From the NCBI GenBank assembly GCA_937128505.1, contig CAKZMM010000113.1, forward strand, positions 1 to 64,000: a DNA stretch of 64,000 nt, in the 5' to 3' direction. Below are positions 27,979-38,399 of this stretch, piece after piece. Under the pieces are notes generated by a model that worked only from the letters and a program-made list of their open reading frames with translations, was not told where the DNA came from and did not search any database. Each line of letters opens with the position of its first letter. Position 1 is the stretch's first letter. Position numbers and translations under genes: made by a program. This DNA is from an uncultured Thermogutta sp. (GTDB lineage Bacteria; Planctomycetota; Planctomycetia; Pirellulales; Thermoguttaceae).

Positions 27979-29052
27979 TCAAGCCACGCCGGCCACGCTA
28001 CAGGGCGGCATGGTGCGTATAACCCCCTGCATGGCAGACAAAGCCCGATCGACGTCCCGCGGCCCCACGTCAAGGTGGGTAACCGCACGAATGCGTTGCC
28101 GTGCCGTCGCCATCATTAAAACCCCGTGTTGCTTCAACGCTTGACAGAATTGATCGGCGGAACCCCACGCCGGATCCACCTGGAAAAACACCATGTTGGT
28201 CTCTACGATCTCCGGATCCAGTCGGAGCTTTGGTATCGAGGCGATCCCTTCGGCTAAGCGCCGGGCATTTTCGTGATCTTCTCCGAGTCGATCGACGTGG
28301 TGCTCGAGTGCGTACAAAGCTGCGGCAGCCAGAATTCCTGCCTGACGCATCCCGCCGCCGAGGACCTTCCTGTGTCGATGAGCTGCGGCAATTAATTCCC
28401 TCGAAGCCACGATTGCAGACCCGACGGGTGCTCCAAGCCCTTTGCTGAAACAAATATTTACGGTATCGAAAGGTTCTGCCCAGCGATGGGCCGCAATACC
28501 CGTGGCCACCACCGCGTTGAATAACCGTGCCCCATCGAGATGCAAAGCAAGATGATTCTCCCGCGCCCAATGACAGATCCTTCGCAGTTCGTCAAGAGGC
28601 TGAATTGAGCCGCCCCCCCGATTGTGAGTGTTTTCCAAACACAAGAGGCGCGTTCTCGGTTGGTGTGCATTGGAGGGTCGAATTAGTCCCGTCAAAAGCT
28701 CCAGCCGGAGAATCCCACGCGCGCCCTCGACCGGTCGGGCAGCCACCCCACAAAGTTGGGCGTAACCTGACTGCTCATAGTTATAAATATGACTGTTGAG
28801 CTCACATATTAGCTCATCTCCTGGCTGACACAGGGTTCGCACCGCCAGAACGTTTGACATCGTGCCGGAGGGGACGAAGAGCGCTGCCTCCTTGCCCAAG
28901 ATCTCAGCGATGCGCTCCTGGAGACGATTGACCATAGGGTCCTCGCCGAAGACATCGTCGCCGACGTCCGCCTCCGCCATAGCCCGGCGCATCGCCGGCG
29001 TAGGCCGCGTTACGGTGTCACTTCGGAAATCGCTGAGTTGGTCCTGTGACAT
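27979..29052 (-). CDS. ltaE: Low-specificity L-threonine aldolase
   Basis: A PLP-dependent fold-type I enzyme that splits L-threonine or allo-threonine to glycine and acetaldehyde. The start at 29052 has ggagg 8 nt upstream; an earlier in-frame ATG is less likely. It opens with the family motif [15 protein letters not shown]. Family landmarks follow: [30 protein letters not shown], cited in part as [12 protein letters not shown], the aspartate [10 protein letters not shown] and the PLP lysine in [13 protein letters not shown]. Length (357) is usual. The AONS/KBL-family enzyme 4 kb away would fit glycine/threonine metabolism, but the two are not linked by an operon. Confidence 0.93.
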   Translation of the reverse strand: MSQDQLSDFRSDTVTRPTPAMRRAMAEADVGDDVFGEDPMVNRLQERIAEILGKEAALFVPSGTMSNVLAVRTLCQPGDELICELNSHIYNYEQSGYAQLCGVAARPVEGARGILRLELLTGLIRPSNAHQPRTRLLCLENTHNRGGGSIQPLDELRRICHWARENHLALHLDGARLFNAVVATGIAAHRWAEPFDTVNICFSKGLGAPVGSAIVASRELIAAAHRHRKVLGGGMRQAGILAAAALYALEHHVDRLGEDHENARRLAEGIASIPKLRLDPEIVETNMVFFQVDPAWGSADQFCQALKQHGVLMMATARQRIRAVTHLDVGPRDVDRALSAMQGVIRTMPPCSVAGVA

Positions 29053-30657
29053 TCGGATCGCCTCCGCCCCGGAAAAATGTGCGATCAAACTTGCTCATTA
29101 CCTCCCGCAAAACCGTTCGGATTATTGCGGTCAATTTACTCAATTTTCAGTGCAAAATTGAACCTGCATGAAAAAAAAGCATTTGGGAACTTATGATTCG
29201 GACCGTTGAAGCACGACTCATGACCCGATTTCATTTGCAAAATTCATGATATAAAAAAATTATTTTCAATATAAGGCAACGTTATTCTACTTGTTAACGT
29301 CGCTTCGGGACACTGACTAACACACAATCATCATACAAATAGAAACCGATTTTCATTATAAGCGATAATAATCATACTGGTTAACGTCCACCTAAGACGG
29401 CAAATAAAAACGGTAAATAAGAATTCAAATTCTAGGTCAAGCTGCTTTTTCGATCCGTGCCCGTGATATTTCGATCCGTTTCGATCCGCGCCTCTAAATC
29501 ACGTGTTAGAGATGACAATGCAAATGACAAATCATCGGCGAAACACACTAAGTATTGGCTTGAGACACTAATCTCTAACAAAACAAACAAAGTTTCGAGA
29601 CATGAGCTCACAAGCCGAGCCGCCCAATTTTTGTTCTGCCTAGCTCGATCGTCTTCGGCCCCCGATCGTTTTCATCTTAGCTAGCTGTTCATGAGAATTT
29701 TCTGATTACCGACATAGTTCACGCTCGTAATAAATTTTTGCCTCAATCAAAAGTGTAAACTCGGATCCACGACAGCGCAACAGTGCATTTAGGATGCATA
29801 TAGGAACAGAAGAGAACATCAAGATCCCTCAAGACTAGATGTTTCAGGTGCAGTGCGGAGACAGGGATACAGAAAAAAAAGCAAAATAATTCACTTATTT
29901 GTGACGCAGCCGATTCTTTACAACTGTCACGAAATTTGGCAGCATGGATGACGTTTTTGATGGTGGCCTCATCACCAAAATTCGCGGATTTATCGGCGTC
30001 ATTAAGATCGAAATGTTGCGTAGAAAAGCAACACCCTACCTTTTCGCTTCGGACATTAAATCAGGTTGATGAAAATCAGGTTGATGATCGAAGGCTCCGA
30101 GGTCGCTCCCGACGCCGTTCACTCCTTACGCGAAGTTTGTCGGCGGGGTAGAATCCGTGACAGGCAGAGTCTTTGCCACAAGCTCTTGTCATATTTCAAA
30201 AGCTTAGTGGCTGGACGACAAATGATGCAACGCTCTGAGTGCTAGGCCTCCGGTCGACCAATCAGTACGGGATGAGCTTTAAGCTGCGAATTGTGGAAAT
30301 TTTAGTCTCGGCGTGCGAAGGTTCTGAATTTGTGCTGGGGCATGCCGAGGGTACAACGGAACCGGAAACGAACAGAAATGTGGAATCTTAGCCATCGGGG
30401 GCGTGGACTCGATTTCAGTGCCGAGGTCCGGGTCTCCCGGAGTGCTTGGCCCGCAAAGCCCTTTGCCATATAGCCAATGCAAGTTGAACGTCGGGCTAGT
30501 AGGTAAGCGCCGGGTGATTACTGAGCAATCGCCGAATGATTAAAAATGATTAAATTGTTCAAGAAATGAAGTACTGGTTCATACACCGGGCCCCGTAAAT
30601 CATACCCTCCCTTGGACTTTTGCGCTGACGTAGTGGATCGGAACTAAGAGGTGACTT
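29053..30657. other. 1.6-kb gene-free region, AT-rich in its first part
   Basis: No supported gene. From about 29160 to 29960 the composition is visibly more AT-rich than the neighbours. It includes two copies of ctngttaacgtc (GTTAAC at 29293 and 29380) and a cluster of tttcgatccg words near 29450-29480. A 15-nt tandem repeat (aaatcaggttgatga) lies at 30058-30087. I see no DnaA box or integrase. It may be a foreign or replication-associated segment, or simply spacer. Confidence 0.4.
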
Positions 30658-33039
30658 ATGCCTGAAACCACTTTCGGAAATGGTTTGGATTCGCTACCGG
30701 AAAAGGCTGAAGGTAATTCGCTCCAGCGGTCCCCAATTGCACCGAACGCAGAATCACCTCTCGGGGAAGCTAAGGCCGAACCACACAGCACCCTCGAAGA
30801 GCCTTCTGAAGGTTCGTTAGGGAGTGTCGATGTGCAGCCAACGCGTTCTGGCTCGTCAGAGGCCGTTTCATCCGCCGACGCCGCCTCACGGGAAATTTCC
30901 TCGGGTTCAAGCGGGGCGAACCAGGTCGAGCGTTCCGCGTTGGATACGGCTGAACGGACCGGTGTCAAGCTCGAAAGCGCAGATGCCTTGATTGGCGCAG
31001 AAAACGAAGGTGTGGAGTCCGCTTCCCCCGCGTCGGCATCAAAGGCACGCTCGTCTGGTAGCGAGGAAAAAACGGTTGATTCCGGTAAGCGAAAAGTGCT
31101 GATTGGTTCGCAGCGGGATGCAGCGCAGTTCCGGCCAAAGCCTTTGGGGGAGGGAATCAAAATTGTTTTGCCGGAGCAAACGCTCGCGGGAAAACAGGCG
31201 AAAGATGAACCGGTGCAGCCGACCGATCGGGACCTGGAAATCCGAGGTCGTGGCGCACCTTCCCGGGAGCAGTCGCGTACCCCAGCAATCACCGAAGGAT
31301 CACCCACTGGCTTCCGCGATTCTCTAAAGACCGGTCAAGGAGCCCCGCCGGGATTTCGCAGTGGTGCGGGAGAATCTGAACCCTCTCGCGAGGATATAAG
31401 CCCGGCGTCATCGCGTCTCGGCCAGCCGGCGGCAGCCTCGGGAGCGCCTCCCTCCGTGCAGGATACTTCTCGCGACGAAGTCTTTGTCAAAAAAGAGCCG
31501 CCGAAAGAGCCGGAATGGGCCGATGTGGGCGTGGGCGAAAGGGCCGACTCGTTCGGGGATTATTCTTCCGACAACGAATTAACAGGAATTGGCGGGGAAA
31601 CTCCAGCGGAATTGATGGACCTACCTGCCGGCTTTTCGGCACCTGCACCGGGGCCGCCTGGGGTCTTTCCGCCCCCAAAACGGCAGCCGCGTCTGCCCGC
31701 GGAGTTAGAAACCGAACTTGAAGCGGCGATGTCGGGCATGGCCATGGAGGATCTGCTGACCACGGCGGAGCCGGTCACCAGGCAAGAGCTGATCCCTCCG
31801 GAAACTCTATGTGAAGGTCAAGTCGTGTTGATTCGCGGGGATACTGTTTTCCTTAATCTGGGAGCCCGCGAGGAGGGGATGCTAACTTTAAAGGAAACGG
31901 ATCCTCGCCCTGAGCTGGGGGCCAAATTAAAGGTACGAGTCGTTCGATTTGTGCCGGAAGACAGCTTGTATGAATTGGCGTTTCCGGCCGGAGCCGCCGA
32001 TGTGGCGGCGTGGGAGGATCTCGTTGTCGGAACGATTGTGGAGGCCCGTGTAACGGGAGTGAACCCCGGGGGGCTGGAGTGCGAGGTCAATCACATCCGC
32101 GGCTTTATCCCGGCAAGTCATGTCGGGATTTATCGGGTGACCAATTTGGAGGAATATGTTGGGCAGCGGCTACCATGCGTAGTTCTGGAAGCCGACCGGC
32201 CACGCCGTAAATTGGTGTTGAGCCGGCGTGCGGTCCTCCAGCGCGAGCTGGAGGCCCAGCGCGAAGCTCTTTGGGCCTCCTTAGAAGCCGGTCAAGTACG
32301 CGAAGGATTAGTGCGTCGACTTACCGATTATGGAGCCTTCGTCGACCTGGGGGGCGTAGACGGCTTGCTGCACATCACCCAGATTAGCTGGGGCCGGGTC
32401 AACCACCCGAGTGAGGTCCTCCAAGAGGGGCAGGCAATCAAGGTCAAAGTGCTCAGCGTTGATAAAGAAGCCCGGCGAGTTAGTCTGGCTTATCGAGACC
32501 TCTTCGGCAATCCCTGGGAACAGGTCGCGGTAAAGTATCCTCAAAACTCGCAGGTTCGCGGGAGGGTTACACGTCTGGAACCCTATGGTGCTTTTGTGGA
32601 GCTGGAGCCGGGTGTGGAAGGACTGGTTCACATCTCAGAGCTTTCGCACCGCAGGATCTCCCGGCCTAGCGAAGTGGTAAAGGAGGGGCAGGAGATCGAA
32701 GCCCTGGTGCTTTCGGTCGACCCTGCAACCCGGCGAATCAGCCTTTCCATAAAGCAATTGATCGCCCCGGTGATTATGCCGCCGATCGAGGAGCTTGAGG
32801 CTCAGCGCACGAGTTCGATGGAAGTGGTTGAGGAACAGACTCAAACCAGTGTCGAACCTGAAACGGTCCCCATGAACGAAACAGCTCCTCACGCGCAAAA
32901 GGCACCCGCTGCATCGGAGGCACCCGAAAAGGGGAAAAAGCCGGAACGTACCTCGCGGTCTGAGCTATCAAAAAGCAAAGAACAGCTCAAGGGCGGTTTG
33001 GGACGATCTCCCCGGGGAAAGAAATTCGGCCTTCGTTAA
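30658..33039 (+). CDS. Ribosomal protein S1-like protein with four S1 domains
   Basis: A 793-residue RNA-binding protein. Residues 1-380 are low-complexity, rich in Ser, Glu, Pro and Ala, with only short ordered patches, and are likely disordered. Four S1 (OB-fold) repeats follow at about 382-445, 454-525, 544-612 and 627-698; the last two are canonical (GLVRRLTDYGAFVDLGGVDG, GRVTRLEPYGAFVELEPGVEG, with LLHITQIS and LVHISELS). The tail is basic and polar. The C-terminal half resembles ribosomal protein S1, which helps mRNA bind the 30S subunit. The long N-terminal region is not found in ordinary RpsA, so I leave the symbol blank. Ribosome site agaggtg. Confidence 0.88.
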   Translation: MPETTFGNGLDSLPEKAEGNSLQRSPIAPNAESPLGEAKAEPHSTLEEPSEGSLGSVDVQPTRSGSSEAVSSADAASREISSGSSGANQVERSALDTAERTGVKLESADALIGAENEGVESASPASASKARSSGSEEKTVDSGKRKVLIGSQRDAAQFRPKPLGEGIKIVLPEQTLAGKQAKDEPVQPTDRDLEIRGRGAPSREQSRTPAITEGSPTGFRDSLKTGQGAPPGFRSGAGESEPSREDISPASSRLGQPAAASGAPPSVQDTSRDEVFVKKEPPKEPEWADVGVGERADSFGDYSSDNELTGIGGETPAELMDLPAGFSAPAPGPPGVFPPPKRQPRLPAELETELEAAMSGMAMEDLLTTAEPVTRQELIPPETLCEGQVVLIRGDTVFLNLGAREEGMLTLKETDPRPELGAKLKVRVVRFVPEDSLYELAFPAGAADVAAWEDLVVGTIVEARVTGVNPGGLECEVNHIRGFIPASHVGIYRVTNLEEYVGQRLPCVVLEADRPRRKLVLSRRAVLQRELEAQREALWASLEAGQVREGLVRRLTDYGAFVDLGGVDGLLHITQISWGRVNHPSEVLQEGQAIKVKVLSVDKEARRVSLAYRDLFGNPWEQVAVKYPQNSQVRGRVTRLEPYGAFVELEPGVEGLVHISELSHRRISRPSEVVKEGQEIEALVLSVDPATRRISLSIKQLIAPVIMPPIEELEAQRTSSMEVVEEQTQTSVEPETVPMNETAPHAQKAPAASEAPEKGKKPERTSRSELSKSKEQLKGGLGRSPRGKKFGLR

Positions 33040-33160
33040 TAAGGCAAAAGCGAATGGAAACTACTTAACCCAGGGCATGCTGCGACTTCACGGTGACTAT
33101 TCTTTCCCGACCTAAAGCCCTGATTGAGACAGACTTAAAGCCACGTGCCGAAAAACGCGA

Positions 33161-34414
33161 TTAGGGCCCCGGCATTGAACCGAGGACGATCGCTCCCCGA
33201 ACGGCCGTTAAACTATCCAAGAAATAATCGATGTCTTCGGAGGTGTGAGCCGCCGTGGGAGTCACGCGCAAAATAGAGCGACCTAAGCGGATAGCGGGGA
33301 AGACCACGGGGGTTACCCAAATGTTGTATTCGGTGCGCAGGATCTTCGCCACGTGCAGTGCTTCGCTCCCCTCAAATTCAATGGGAGTAATCGGCGATTG
33401 GGTGTGGCCGATCGAGAAGCCTCGCTCTTTGAGCCCCTCTTGGAGTCTCCGGGTATTCTCCCAGAGCTTTTCGCGCAAGACTTCGCCGTCTTGCAAAATA
33501 TTTAACGCGGCTTGAGTGGCTGCCACCACCGCTAGGGGCATCGATTTGGTAAAGACGACGGTCGGTGCCCGAAATCGGATGAAGTTGATGACATCTCGCC
33601 GGCCGGCAGCAAACCCCCCGATCGTTCCAACGGCCTTGCTGAACGTACCGAGGTGCAAGTCCACCTCTTGTGCCACCCCCATTTGGGCGGCAACCCCTCG
33701 ACCTTGTGGCCCAAAGACGCCCGTGCCGTGGGCATCGTCCACAATGAGCCGCACCCGATATTCGTGCTTTAGCTCAACCAATTCGGGAAGGGGACTGAGG
33801 TCGCCATCCATGCTGTAAACCCCGTCCACCACGATGGCCGCCGGCCTGCCTGAAGCCTCGGTGCGCAGGATGTTTTCCAAGTGTTCCATATCGTTATGCC
33901 GAAAAACGCGAATTTGCGCCCCGGCAATCTTTGCGCCACATACCAAGGTGGTATGAGCCAGCTCATCGAGGATGAGTAAGTCCTCTGGGCCGGCCAGACA
34001 TCCTAAACTCCCCATCATCGCCATGGCACCTGAGGGGAAGACCAACGCAGCTTCGCACCGCTTGAATTCGGCGAGTTTGAATTCAAGTTCGTCGTGCCAT
34101 CGTGTGTTTCCCGTCAGTAACCGCGAACCCATCGGCGCGCCGATACCAAATTGGGCCACTACTTCCGCGGCCCTAGCCCTTACCTCCGGATGAGTCGCAA
34201 GTCCTAAGTAATTGTTTGTGCTTAGTTGCAGGACACGACGCCCCTCCCATTCGCTCCATGGACCAGCGTTATCGGCGGGGCCCTGAGCGAGAAACATTTC
34301 GGCAGCAAGATCTAAGGCCTCGCGCGGCAGCGTCCGTGGGGCGTTAAAAAACTCTTGGCACTTCTCGAAGATATCAAACGAGCTATTGCGGGAATTGTGG
34401 TCCGAGATTGTCAT
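33161..34414 (-). CDS. AONS/KBL-family PLP-dependent acyltransferase
   Basis: A 417-residue alpha-oxoamine synthase, the family of 2-amino-3-ketobutyrate CoA ligase (Kbl), 8-amino-7-oxononanoate synthase (BioF) and serine palmitoyltransferase. Landmarks are LSTNNYLGLATHPEV, GSRLLTGNTRWHDELE, FPSGAMAMMGSL, IVVDGVYSMDGDLSPL, IVDDAHGTGVFGPQGRG (PLP-binding Asp and His) and the Schiff-base lysine in GTFSKAVGTIGG. The family condenses an amino acid with an acyl-CoA. No biotin, tdh or acyl-carrier genes are adjacent, so I do not choose among the members. It is cytoplasmic. Confidence 0.88.
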   Translation of the reverse strand: MTISDHNSRNSSFDIFEKCQEFFNAPRTLPREALDLAAEMFLAQGPADNAGPWSEWEGRRVLQLSTNNYLGLATHPEVRARAAEVVAQFGIGAPMGSRLLTGNTRWHDELEFKLAEFKRCEAALVFPSGAMAMMGSLGCLAGPEDLLILDELAHTTLVCGAKIAGAQIRVFRHNDMEHLENILRTEASGRPAAIVVDGVYSMDGDLSPLPELVELKHEYRVRLIVDDAHGTGVFGPQGRGVAAQMGVAQEVDLHLGTFSKAVGTIGGFAAGRRDVINFIRFRAPTVVFTKSMPLAVVAATQAALNILQDGEVLREKLWENTRRLQEGLKERGFSIGHTQSPITPIEFEGSEALHVAKILRTEYNIWVTPVVFPAIRLGRSILRVTPTAAHTSEDIDYFLDSLTAVRGAIVLGSMPGP

Positions 34415-35990
34415 TGCTGTTTCTCGATAGTGTTTCTTGACGCCTCAATTGTTCTTCAAGACCCTAGAAGGATTCCTTCATCGGTTGCCAGGCTGCTCTG
34501 CAAGTTTAACTAAGAATACGAGAATTCAAAAGGCGTAATTCAGCCAATTTGTCAATCTGGAAAAAATGGGAAAACTGAATGGCCGTAAATAAACTGAAAG
34601 GCCCTAAATAAAGCGCAAAACCCGTAAAAGCGGTCCAAAGAAAGTAATTGAAATGATCACAATCTTTATTCTGCTTCGTATGATGGCGGCGTTAGTTGCA
34701 CCTGCTGAGAGCTCCTCGTTAGTGATGTTTAGGTTTGAGGTCGAAAATTGACTGAATTGCAACGCGGGAATCGATCGAATGTACCAATCGGCCTTTCCTA
34801 TCAGCCCGGAAAAGCCTCCCTAGGCCGGATATTCTCTTCAGCGGTTATGCGAATCAATGAGGTCCAGAGATTCTTAATCTTTGCGTTTTGGGACGGGTTA
34901 AAAGCCTAATTTTTGAGTCGCAGCACTCCAAGTGGAATAGCTTCTCGCGAATCCCTCGTGATTCCTTCCACCCTATATTGAAATGGAGCATCCGAAATTC
35001 GATATGCGGGATTTTGGCGAAACAATCGAAAGATTGCAATGCATAATTGACCGGGTTCTTGATAAATTTTTCTGACACCTTTTCTGGACTTTATTTCCTG
35101 GCGATGCCACCGTTCTTCAAACTCAACACAGAGTTCCTCTCACGGAAACGGTCTGAGTGGCTAAAGCGATTAGGGGTTTCCAACCTCACACGGGGAAAGA
35201 TGCCGGTCGCCGTCATGGCCGATTGGAGTCTTTCGCTTCGAGCCGTAATCACGGTGGTGAGAGCGGGTCCCACCCCGACGAGTTTAGATTCTTTAAAGAC
35301 ATCTTTTCATTTGTTCTCCGCCGAATGTTTGAATCCTGCTACCCGATTTGAGCGGCGAACGACGTTCCGTTGGAACCGCAAATCATTATGGGAACAAGTT
35401 CGGAATCCTAACTATTTAGCTCACGATTTTCGGCAGCCTCTCCTAATCGATCCAACGCGCACAAATTAGCCCTCTTTTTTCTGGTTCACTCCGAAACCTT
35501 TGATCCCCAACGGGGTTTTAAAGGGTAAAGTGCCTTCATAACGTCTATCGTAACCGGTGAGGGGAATGACCCTAAATTGTTAGCTTACGATAAGGTTGGG
35601 ATGACGAGGCTGGAGTAGTCGTTATTAAATTTGGGTATCGGTTGCCTTAGCAATTATTTCGGTTTTGCTTCGCAACTACTCTTGTCCTCTGGGACGGTGT
35701 CGTGTTCGAACCGGTGGGGTCTTGCACCTACGGTTTCCGATTGGTAAAGGCTGCTGGTTTTTTTGTACCACCTGCGAGAAGTGGGTTTGTCGCCTGTTCG
35801 GGGTGGCGACGAGCTTGTCTACTTCTCCGAACGAAGACATCCTCGCGAATAGAAAGCCGCAGGAGGGGTGAGGTAGAGACATCATCCCTCGGTACGTGGC
35901 CTGAGTTCATCGGCCCAACAATCATTTCGCGCCGCACGATCCCCGTTAAGTCCGGGGCAAGTGCTTCGTTGTGAACGAGGAGCTTTTGTC
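34415..35990. other. 1.6-kb spacer
   Basis: No convincing gene. The part 35640-35980 can form several hairpins (for example GTCGCC/GGCGAC near 35788-35810 and CTTC/GAAG after it) and could be a structured RNA. I do not recognise tmRNA, RNase P, SRP or 6S signatures. Confidence 0.35.
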
Positions 35991-36200
35991 GTGGGTCAGA
36001 GCCACTTGGTGTTGGGTTATTTACAACCGGATGTTATTCTGCCGACTATTTCGTTTTTCCTCGGCATTGTGGGCACCGCCCTTGTGTTGGGAAAGCGACT
36101 CTTGCTGATTCCCTGGGTTTTATTCGACCGAATTTCTAGCCTTTGGCGCAGAAGTCCCAATTCGGTGGCTCCACCCAATACTCGCACTGAAATGAGCTAG
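35991..36200 (+). CDS. Small membrane protein (69 aa)
   Basis: A GTG start at 35991 is chosen because gaggag lies 8 nt before it; the frame opens slightly earlier. The product has one or two hydrophobic helices (ILPTISFFLGIVGTALVLG and RLLLIPWVLFDRI) and a polar basic tail (SSLWRRSPNSVAPPNTRT). I do not recognise it. It precedes the membrane sulfatase-fold gene by 277 nt and could be co-transcribed. A good ribosome site plus membrane-like composition supports it. Confidence 0.55.
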   Translation: MGQSHLVLGYLQPDVILPTISFFLGIVGTALVLGKRLLLIPWVLFDRISSLWRRSPNSVAPPNTRTEMS

Positions 36201-36477
36201 ACCCTTTCCTAACGAAGTTAGCCGGTTTGTAAAGAAAAAGAAGAAGCAGTCAGTCTGTGGAGGGGAACGGCGCCTACAGAGAGCACCGGCGTTAAATAGA
36301 CGGGAAAGGCTCGAGTTGAGAATCTCGTGATCTGTTTGATGCTGAGCACTCTGGTTATCTACGCCGCACCACACCTCCTAGTCCAAAGTGGGGGAATGAA
36401 CGCGCGCTTCGTTTTTTAGGGGGATTGGTATGCTTAGTACGGACTTCGGGCCGATAACGCGGGTTTAGAACGCGCTA

Positions 36478-38382
36478 ATGGTTACAGTGGCTACTCCCCC
36501 TCGAGGCGGCGTTTCAGGCCGCCCCCTCTGGCTTGCCGTCAGTTCGCGACGGGCCGCCCGAATCTTCCTGCTGATTGCCTGGTCGCTGTGGTTTGGACTT
36601 TTAACCGGTTTTTTGGAAATCCTAAATGTCGTACTGAAGCGCGCTTTAAGCAAGCATCCGATCCTTTTGGGTCGACACACTTTTTGGCTGACCCCCTTTG
36701 CCGACGCACTGGTCTTCCTCGCCCTTGGGGTCCTATTCATTCCTCTGGTCTTTTTCGTCAGGCGGCGCTACCTGCTCCCGTTTACAGTCTTTATCTTTGC
36801 TCTTTTATCCGCTTATAGTATCGTGCTTTTCCATTCCGAGATCTATAACAGCGCCGCCGCACTACTCTGCGTGGGGATTGGAGCGCAAGTGACCCGATGG
36901 GCTGCGCAGCGGATTTCGCGTTTCGATCGGTTTGTCGTGCTGACTTTGCCGGGCATGGTAACGGCAGCTCTGATCTTGGCTTTCTTGCTGCCGCGATGGT
37001 CGCGTTGGAAGGAGTCGCACGATATAGCGGGCCTGCCGGCATCGTCTGCCGAAGCCCCCAATATTTTGTTGATCGTGTGGGACACCGTCAGGGCGGATCG
37101 TTTGATTACCTATGGATACCGTCGGAATACCACACCCAATTTAAGCCGGCTAGCGGAAGAAGGAGTGCTTTTTGAATACGCCATCGCCCCATCGCCCTGG
37201 ACCTTGCCCAGCCACGCCTCATTTTTTACCGGGCATTGGGCGGAGGAGTTTGCGCCGGCTTTCTCGCAGCCACTCGAGCCGTACTATCCGACTTTGGCCG
37301 AGGCTCTCAAAGCTCGGGGCTACCGTACAGCGGGCTTTGTGGCTAACCAGGCTTACTGCAGTTCGGCCTACGGGCTTGAGCGAGGTTTCATTCGCTTTGA
37401 AGATTTCAGCGATTGGAAGACCGAGATCCTTCTCAGTTGTCAGATTGGGCGGCGCATGGCCACCAGTTCAAGGTTAAATGGCCTATTGAGCAGCCGAGGT
37501 TATTGGGGGCGCAAATCTGCACAGGAAATCAACCGCGACTTTCTTCGATGGTTAGATTCTAGCTCCTCCGACCGGCCTTTCTTCGCCTTCTTGAACTATT
37601 TCGATGCGCATCAACCATATTGGGCACCCGCAGCACTTCAAGAAAGGTTCGGGTACTGGCCCGAAGACAACAAGGTGGTTTTCGAACCAATCTTGCGTCT
37701 GGCAGCGGCGAAAAACTTGGCGGAGCTCGGACCAGAGGATCGACAGGTCATCCAGAATGCGTATGACGCCAGTATTGCCTATCTGGATCAATGCTTGGGC
37801 CATTTATTAGGAGAGCTAGAAAAACGCGGCGTTTCTGACAATACGCTTGTCGTCGTTACCGCCGATCATGGTGAGCAATTCGGCGAACATGGGCTGATGG
37901 AGCATCGCAATTCGCTTTATCGCTCCGTCCTTCGTGTTCCTTTAGTGCTGCGACTTCCAGGACGAATTTCGCGTGGCATGCGCGTAGGTAACGTCGTCTC
38001 GCTCCGAGATTTGGCAGCCACGCTGCTCGACCTATCGGGAAGGGAAGAACCGATAACATTGCCGGGGAAGTCGCTGCGACGATTTTGGGAAAATACGGGG
38101 GAAAATCCCCAACAGACTGAGCCGGTTTTCGCCGCCCTTCGTCCACCCTATTTTCGGCCGGACAAGGCCTCGCATATCGATGCTGTCATTGATGAGCACT
38201 TTTGGTATGTCCGGTACGCGGATGGTCGCGAGGAGCTTTTCTTCTGGCGATATGATCCGACAGAGTCCGTAAACTTGGCCACGAACATTACGATGGAGCC
38301 TGTATTGGCTTGGTATCGCGGGCTGCTTTGGAGGCACTTACAAGGCGAGACGGGTTTGATGCTTCTGGCAAGCCTTGACTGA
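36478..38382 (+). CDS. Membrane-anchored sulfatase-fold hydrolase with Thr nucleophile
   Basis: A 634-residue protein of the alkaline phosphatase/sulfatase superfamily. About five transmembrane helices fill residues 28-171. The catalytic domain starts at PNILLIVWDTVRADRL (Asp202, Asp207). The nucleophile region is SPWTLPSHASFFTG: Thr242 stands where Cys-type sulfatases have the residue that becomes formylglycine, and His replaces the Arg of C-x-P-S-R. The second metal site is VTADHGEQFGEHG. It therefore cannot be an FGly sulfatase; Thr is the nucleophile in phosphoethanolamine- and phosphoglycerol-transferases of the superfamily. The active domain probably faces the periplasm. A sulfotransferase gene begins 17 nt downstream, which suggests an operon. 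No ribosome site is clear. Confidence 0.87.
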   Translation: MVTVATPPRGGVSGRPLWLAVSSRRAARIFLLIAWSLWFGLLTGFLEILNVVLKRALSKHPILLGRHTFWLTPFADALVFLALGVLFIPLVFFVRRRYLLPFTVFIFALLSAYSIVLFHSEIYNSAAALLCVGIGAQVTRWAAQRISRFDRFVVLTLPGMVTAALILAFLLPRWSRWKESHDIAGLPASSAEAPNILLIVWDTVRADRLITYGYRRNTTPNLSRLAEEGVLFEYAIAPSPWTLPSHASFFTGHWAEEFAPAFSQPLEPYYPTLAEALKARGYRTAGFVANQAYCSSAYGLERGFIRFEDFSDWKTEILLSCQIGRRMATSSRLNGLLSSRGYWGRKSAQEINRDFLRWLDSSSSDRPFFAFLNYFDAHQPYWAPAALQERFGYWPEDNKVVFEPILRLAAAKNLAELGPEDRQVIQNAYDASIAYLDQCLGHLLGELEKRGVSDNTLVVVTADHGEQFGEHGLMEHRNSLYRSVLRVPLVLRLPGRISRGMRVGNVVSLRDLAATLLDLSGREEPITLPGKSLRRFWENTGENPQQTEPVFAALRPPYFRPDKASHIDAVIDEHFWYVRYADGREELFFWRYDPTESVNLATNITMEPVLAWYRGLLWRHLQGETGLMLLASLD

Positions 38383-38399
38383 GAGAAGAGCTGCTGCGA

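Noticed and set aside
35047-35469. 140-codon plus-strand frame starting at TTG
   Set aside because: No ribosome site or recognisable motif, and an equally good-looking frame on the other strand overlaps its 5' end.
35640-35980. Known structured RNA (tmRNA, RNase P, SRP or 6S)
   Set aside because: Hairpins exist but none of the signature sequences of these RNAs is present.
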